Part shown: positions 5,847 through 8,405 of the stretch, one piece after another | Layout: each line of letters begins with the position of its first letter | Numbering within the stretch: position 1 is the first letter of the stretch | Translations under genes and position numbers: made by a program | Notes under the pieces: generated by a model | What the model was told of the DNA's origin: nothing | Databases searched by the model: none | Seen by the model: the letters and a program-made list of their open reading frames with translations, nothing else | Assembly (NCBI GenBank): GCA_021159425.1 | Contig: JAGGRU010000006.1 | Location: forward strand, 1 to 8,405 | Reading direction: 5' to 3' | DNA from: Sulfurovum sp. | GTDB taxonomy: Bacteria > Campylobacterota > Campylobacteria > Campylobacterales > Sulfurovaceae | DNA: 8,405 nucleotides

Positions 5847-8033
5847 AGTACCAAAGAAGTAAAAAGTGACTTTTTGCAAGAGCTTGCCGTATGGTTCTCT
5901 TTTGGACTTTCCGATAAAATGAAGTTTGCCATTAAAGCAGCATTGAGTATCGTGCTTGTGCACCTTATCTGCTTTGCTATGGGATGGACTGAAGCACGTA
6001 CTGCAGCTATCACTATATTGATCATTGTAAGTGGTATACAGCCTGGCGGGTCTTCATCAAACAAAGCGTTCTTTCGTGTGATGGATACACTCATAGGAGC
6101 CACGGTCGGATTGACCCTGATAGGACTTTTCCCTCAAGACAGATTTGCCTATCTTGCCTCTGTTTCTATTGCTATCATGTTCTTTGCCTATTTGAGTTCT
6201 GCCTATAAAGGCGGTACAAGAATTTTTATGCTGAGTGCTTTGACACTGCTGCTCATGTTCGATAATGGTGAGATCGATGATGTATTTACCTATGGTATAG
6301 GTCGAGTGACTATGATTCTTTTAGGTATTCTTATCTATACACTTGTCTCGGTCTTCCTCTGGCCTGAGAGAGTAGAAGAGAACAGCATGGAAAATGCCCT
6401 CTCCATGACTTCCATAGAAACTGATCTTTATCTTCAGCGGGATGGAGAGAGAGAAAAGCGTAAAGAGCTGTATCAGAAGATGCTCTCTCAGGAAGCACTT
6501 TTAAGCAGCTCAAACCTGGGTATAAGTGATGCTACAGGAGAAATGGGTTTTACTACAACACAGTGGAACAGTATTGTCCATAACTATAAAAAAATAAATG
6601 AGATCATTACACTTTTTGCGTATCATGATAAAACAGATCATACAAATGATCCTTCTCATTATGTGACAAACTATCAAGAGATCGAGGAAGAAATCCTTGG
6701 ACTTTTTAAAGCCGTCTCCCTGGCATGGCAAGAGAAGAAAGAGATTCATATACCCACCCCGATAGAACCTCTGTATCAGTTCAATGAGGTCGACAAGCTT
6801 AGCCATCTTGACCATGCCAGACTGGTAGCCACCATAGGGGGCATGCAAAAACTGCATACCCAACTGTGTAAACTGGCTGAAAAACTCAACAGTCTCATCA
6901 GCCCAAAGCCTACACACTTTGCACTTGAAGATATCCCAAGGAGACCTTTTTTTCTTTGGTTCGATATAGAAAATCTTAAAGCAGCACTCCTTACTTTTTT
7001 AGTTTTTTGGACCTCCACACTTATTTGGATCTTTATTAACCCTCCCGGATCTCTCTCTTATGGATTTGATCTTGTTACATTTGCAACTGCCGTAAGCATT
7101 ATAACGATTTACCTTCCCGTAAATCCACTTAAGATGATCTTTATCTTCTCTTTCTCATTTGTGTTTGCTGCATCAACCTATATTTTTGTTTTGCCTCATC
7201 TTCATGAGGCTTGGGAAATTTCACTCTTTATCTTTATCTATGCATTTATAGGTTTTTATTTTTTTAATCGCATTCTCGCTATTTTCTTTCTACTTGGATT
7301 GTTTACATTAGATATCCAAAATACCATGGTCTATAGTTTTGATATTCTTGCCGGCACTTTTTTTATTATGTTTGCATTTTTATTTATCCTGTTATTCTTT
7401 TACTATATACCATTCTCAACCAAACCGGAATACCTGTTTTTGAAAATGAAAAGACGATTTTTTAAGCTTTCCCAAATACTTCTTCATAGAGGTCATCATA
7501 TAAATATGGGAAAAAGAATTGTAGATATACTTGCAGCAAAAAATAGTAAAATTCATCTGATGAACACAGTTAAAAAAATGCAGTTATGGACAGGGTTCAT
7601 CGATACCAAATACTTCAACACGATAGACAAAAAGCAACTCTTACACTTTGGCAAAGAGTGTGAATCATTTGTCTACTTGTTAAAAATGATGCATCATAAA
7701 GACCGGCAGATGAGAGATAACTCTATATTTAAAATATACAGATCCAAATATAATGAAGCCATGTTAGCTGATCTTTTAGAAGGATTAGCCTTAGGCGTAG
7801 AAGAGAGAAAAGCGCATACTATATGGAGTAATGAGAAGCATGTTATTAAACATATAGAAGACAATTTGGAACATATCCTTTCTGAGATCAAAGATGGTGA
7901 GTATTCCAGGAAAGATATTATTGAATTTTACGAAAACGTCAATTTACGTAAAAATGTATGGCTTTCACTCTTTGGCATCCAAAAGATGATGTCAGAGATT
8001 GATTTTAAAGCTTTGGAGATGAATAGATTTTAA
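5838..8033 (+). CDS. FUSC-family inner-membrane efflux transporter, paralogue 2
   Basis: The 731-residue product has the same layout as paralogue 1: membrane block about 29-176 ending VFLWP (172-176), cytoplasmic domain about 180-376, second membrane block about 382-525 opening 'WIFINPPG' (397-404), and a cytoplasmic tail ending 'DFKALEMNRF'. The best-conserved stretches are 'LTLIGLFPQDR', 'NGEIDDVFTYGI', 'LCKLAEKLNSLIS', 'YYIPFSTKPE' and 'IIEFYEN'. It differs most after the first helix of each membrane block: 'VSGIQPGGSSS' near 64-74, and four extra residues in 'SLSYGFDLV' (405-413). Its place directly behind DUF1656 and adaptor genes equals that of E. coli aaeB, making it the canonical pump of the module. 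The start is TTG after an in-frame TAG (5835-5837). The N-terminus MESSTKEV aligns with paralogue 1, whereas the first in-frame ATG (5919) would remove 27 residues. No clear ribosome site is visible, so it may depend on coupling to the adaptor gene. Confidence 0.92.
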   Translation: MESSTKEVKSDFLQELAVWFSFGLSDKMKFAIKAALSIVLVHLICFAMGWTEARTAAITILIIVSGIQPGGSSSNKAFFRVMDTLIGATVGLTLIGLFPQDRFAYLASVSIAIMFFAYLSSAYKGGTRIFMLSALTLLLMFDNGEIDDVFTYGIGRVTMILLGILIYTLVSVFLWPERVEENSMENALSMTSIETDLYLQRDGEREKRKELYQKMLSQEALLSSSNLGISDATGEMGFTTTQWNSIVHNYKKINEIITLFAYHDKTDHTNDPSHYVTNYQEIEEEILGLFKAVSLAWQEKKEIHIPTPIEPLYQFNEVDKLSHLDHARLVATIGGMQKLHTQLCKLAEKLNSLISPKPTHFALEDIPRRPFFLWFDIENLKAALLTFLVFWTSTLIWIFINPPGSLSYGFDLVTFATAVSIITIYLPVNPLKMIFIFSFSFVFAASTYIFVLPHLHEAWEISLFIFIYAFIGFYFFNRILAIFFLLGLFTLDIQNTMVYSFDILAGTFFIMFAFLFILLFFYYIPFSTKPEYLFLKMKRRFFKLSQILLHRGHHINMGKRIVDILAAKNSKIHLMNTVKKMQLWTGFIDTKYFNTIDKKQLLHFGKECESFVYLLKMMHHKDRQMRDNSIFKIYRSKYNEAMLADLLEGLALGVEERKAHTIWSNEKHVIKHIEDNLEHILSEIKDGEYSRKDIIEFYENVNLRKNVWLSLFGIQKMMSEIDFKALEMNRF
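7952..7969 (+). repeat. 18-base exact match between the two FUSC genes, copy 2
   Basis: Second copy of AAATGTATGGCTTTCACT (first at 3026-3043), inside the conserved C-terminal coding segment 'NVWLSL'. Confidence 0.6.
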
Positions 8034-8058
8034 ATAGAATGAGGAGAAAAGTCACTTA

Positions 8059-8088
8059 AAGACAAACTTATCATTAATATTATACAAT
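8059..8088 (+). promoter_or_regulatory. possible promoter of the downstream secreted-protein gene
   Basis: AAGACA (8059-8064, four of six bases as in TTGACA) and TACAAT (8083-8088, five of six as in TATAAT) are 18 bases apart in the 62-base gap, which is otherwise AT-rich with no hairpin that looks like a terminator. A start point about 7 bases after the -10 would fall at or next to the ATG at 8096, implying a very short or absent leader. Confidence 0.35.
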
Positions 8089-8095
8089 ACGCGCA

Positions 8096-8405
8096 ATGAA
8101 AACTTTACTATTTACCTTACTACTATTAACAACCCTCCATGCACAAAATGGGCTTTGCAAACAGACACATGAGTTGAAAGACACAGAGTGGATAGAATCT
8201 GAAAATGAAGATCTATTCAAATTATCTTACTATAACATGAGATCTAAAGTCACTATAGATGATATGGAGTTTACTTACACAAATACTAATAGTGAATATG
8301 ATGAGTATGATTTCAAAAATCTTCTAGGTTTAGGTATTTTTCATCATGATCCTCTTGCTTTCATTTTAATGTCAGATGAAAAGAGTGTCATACTACGTTG
8401 TCGTT
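8096..8405 (+). CDS. unrecognised secreted protein, N-terminal part (3' end outside window)
   Basis: An open frame runs from ATG 8096 to the window end without a stop (103 codons). The first 16 residues (MKTLLFTLLLLTTLHA) form a classic Sec signal peptide: a lysine, a leucine-rich core, and a likely cleavage after HA before QNG. There is no lipobox cysteine at the cleavage site, so the product should be periplasmic or exported. The mature part is polar and acidic, with Asp/Glu/Tyr/Asn-rich stretches around 53-73, and has two cysteines in view (21 and 102) that could form a disulfide. I do not recognise a family. No purine-rich ribosome site precedes the ATG. The gene is 62 bases after the FUSC gene with a candidate promoter of its own, so it is probably a separate unit. 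The signal peptide and long open frame make it likely a real gene. Confidence 0.7.
   Translation, partial: MKTLLFTLLLLTTLHAQNGLCKQTHELKDTEWIESENEDLFKLSYYNMRSKVTIDDMEFTYTNTNSEYDEYDFKNLLGLGIFHHDPLAFILMSDEKSVILRCR

Noticed and set aside
5699..6103. 134-codon minus-strand frame across the adaptor/FUSC2 junction
   Set aside because: It overlaps two confident genes in the antisense direction, and its product has no recognisable feature. Treated as a shadow frame, as is the similar one at 6510-6917.
8034..8095. Transcription terminator after FUSC2
   Set aside because: No GC-rich stem followed by a T run is present; only a tiny AAGT-C-ACTT palindrome and AT-rich DNA are seen, too weak to call.
1..8405. 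CRISPR arrays, insertion sequences, tRNA/rRNA genes, phage or attachment sites
   Set aside because: No regularly spaced repeats, transposase-like frames, terminal inverted repeats or RNA-gene signatures were seen by reading the window. Almost all sequence is accounted for by coding genes.

Overview
The window is a compact stretch of AT-rich bacterial DNA with every gene on the + strand and almost no intergenic space. Protein character (Lys/Ile/Leu-rich, AT-ending codons) and the make-up of the efflux module suggest a Campylobacterota (Sulfurovum/Sulfurimonas-like) organism. That placement is inference from style, not from a marker gene.

Layout: (1) positions 1-226 hold the C-terminal end of an AI-2E/PerM-family membrane protein whose start lies upstream. 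(2) 249-923 encodes a small six-segment potassium-channel-like protein with an intact TTLGYGD filter. (3) 924-3107 is a 727-residue FUSC-family inner-membrane transporter that starts at a TTG directly after the channel's stop codon. (4) 3109-4719 is a NodT-type outer-membrane efflux lipoprotein. (5) 4719-4934 is a 71-residue DUF1656 (AaeX-like) membrane protein. (6) 4944-5819 is an AaeA-like HlyD-family periplasmic adaptor. (7) 5838-8033 is a second, 731-residue FUSC transporter, clearly paralogous to the first and again starting at TTG. (8) From 8096 to the window end runs the start of an unrecognised secreted protein. The 62 bases at 8034-8095 are the longest gap.

Genes 3-7 together encode every part of an envelope-spanning efflux pump of the AaeXAB/FUSC type: inner-membrane FUSC pump, small DUF1656 partner, periplasmic adaptor and outer-membrane channel. 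Genes overlap by 1 base or are 0-18 bases apart, so one polycistronic mRNA is likely. In E. coli the aaeX-aaeA-aaeB order is DUF1656, adaptor, FUSC, and that order is kept here at 4719-8033. The unusual points are an extra FUSC paralogue at the front, an outer-membrane factor in the middle, and a K+-channel gene joined in frame to the first FUSC gene with only a TAG between them. No regulator gene, tRNA, rRNA, mobile element or CRISPR array is visible. Substrate cannot be read from the sequence; aromatic acids or other small toxic anions are only a family-level guess.
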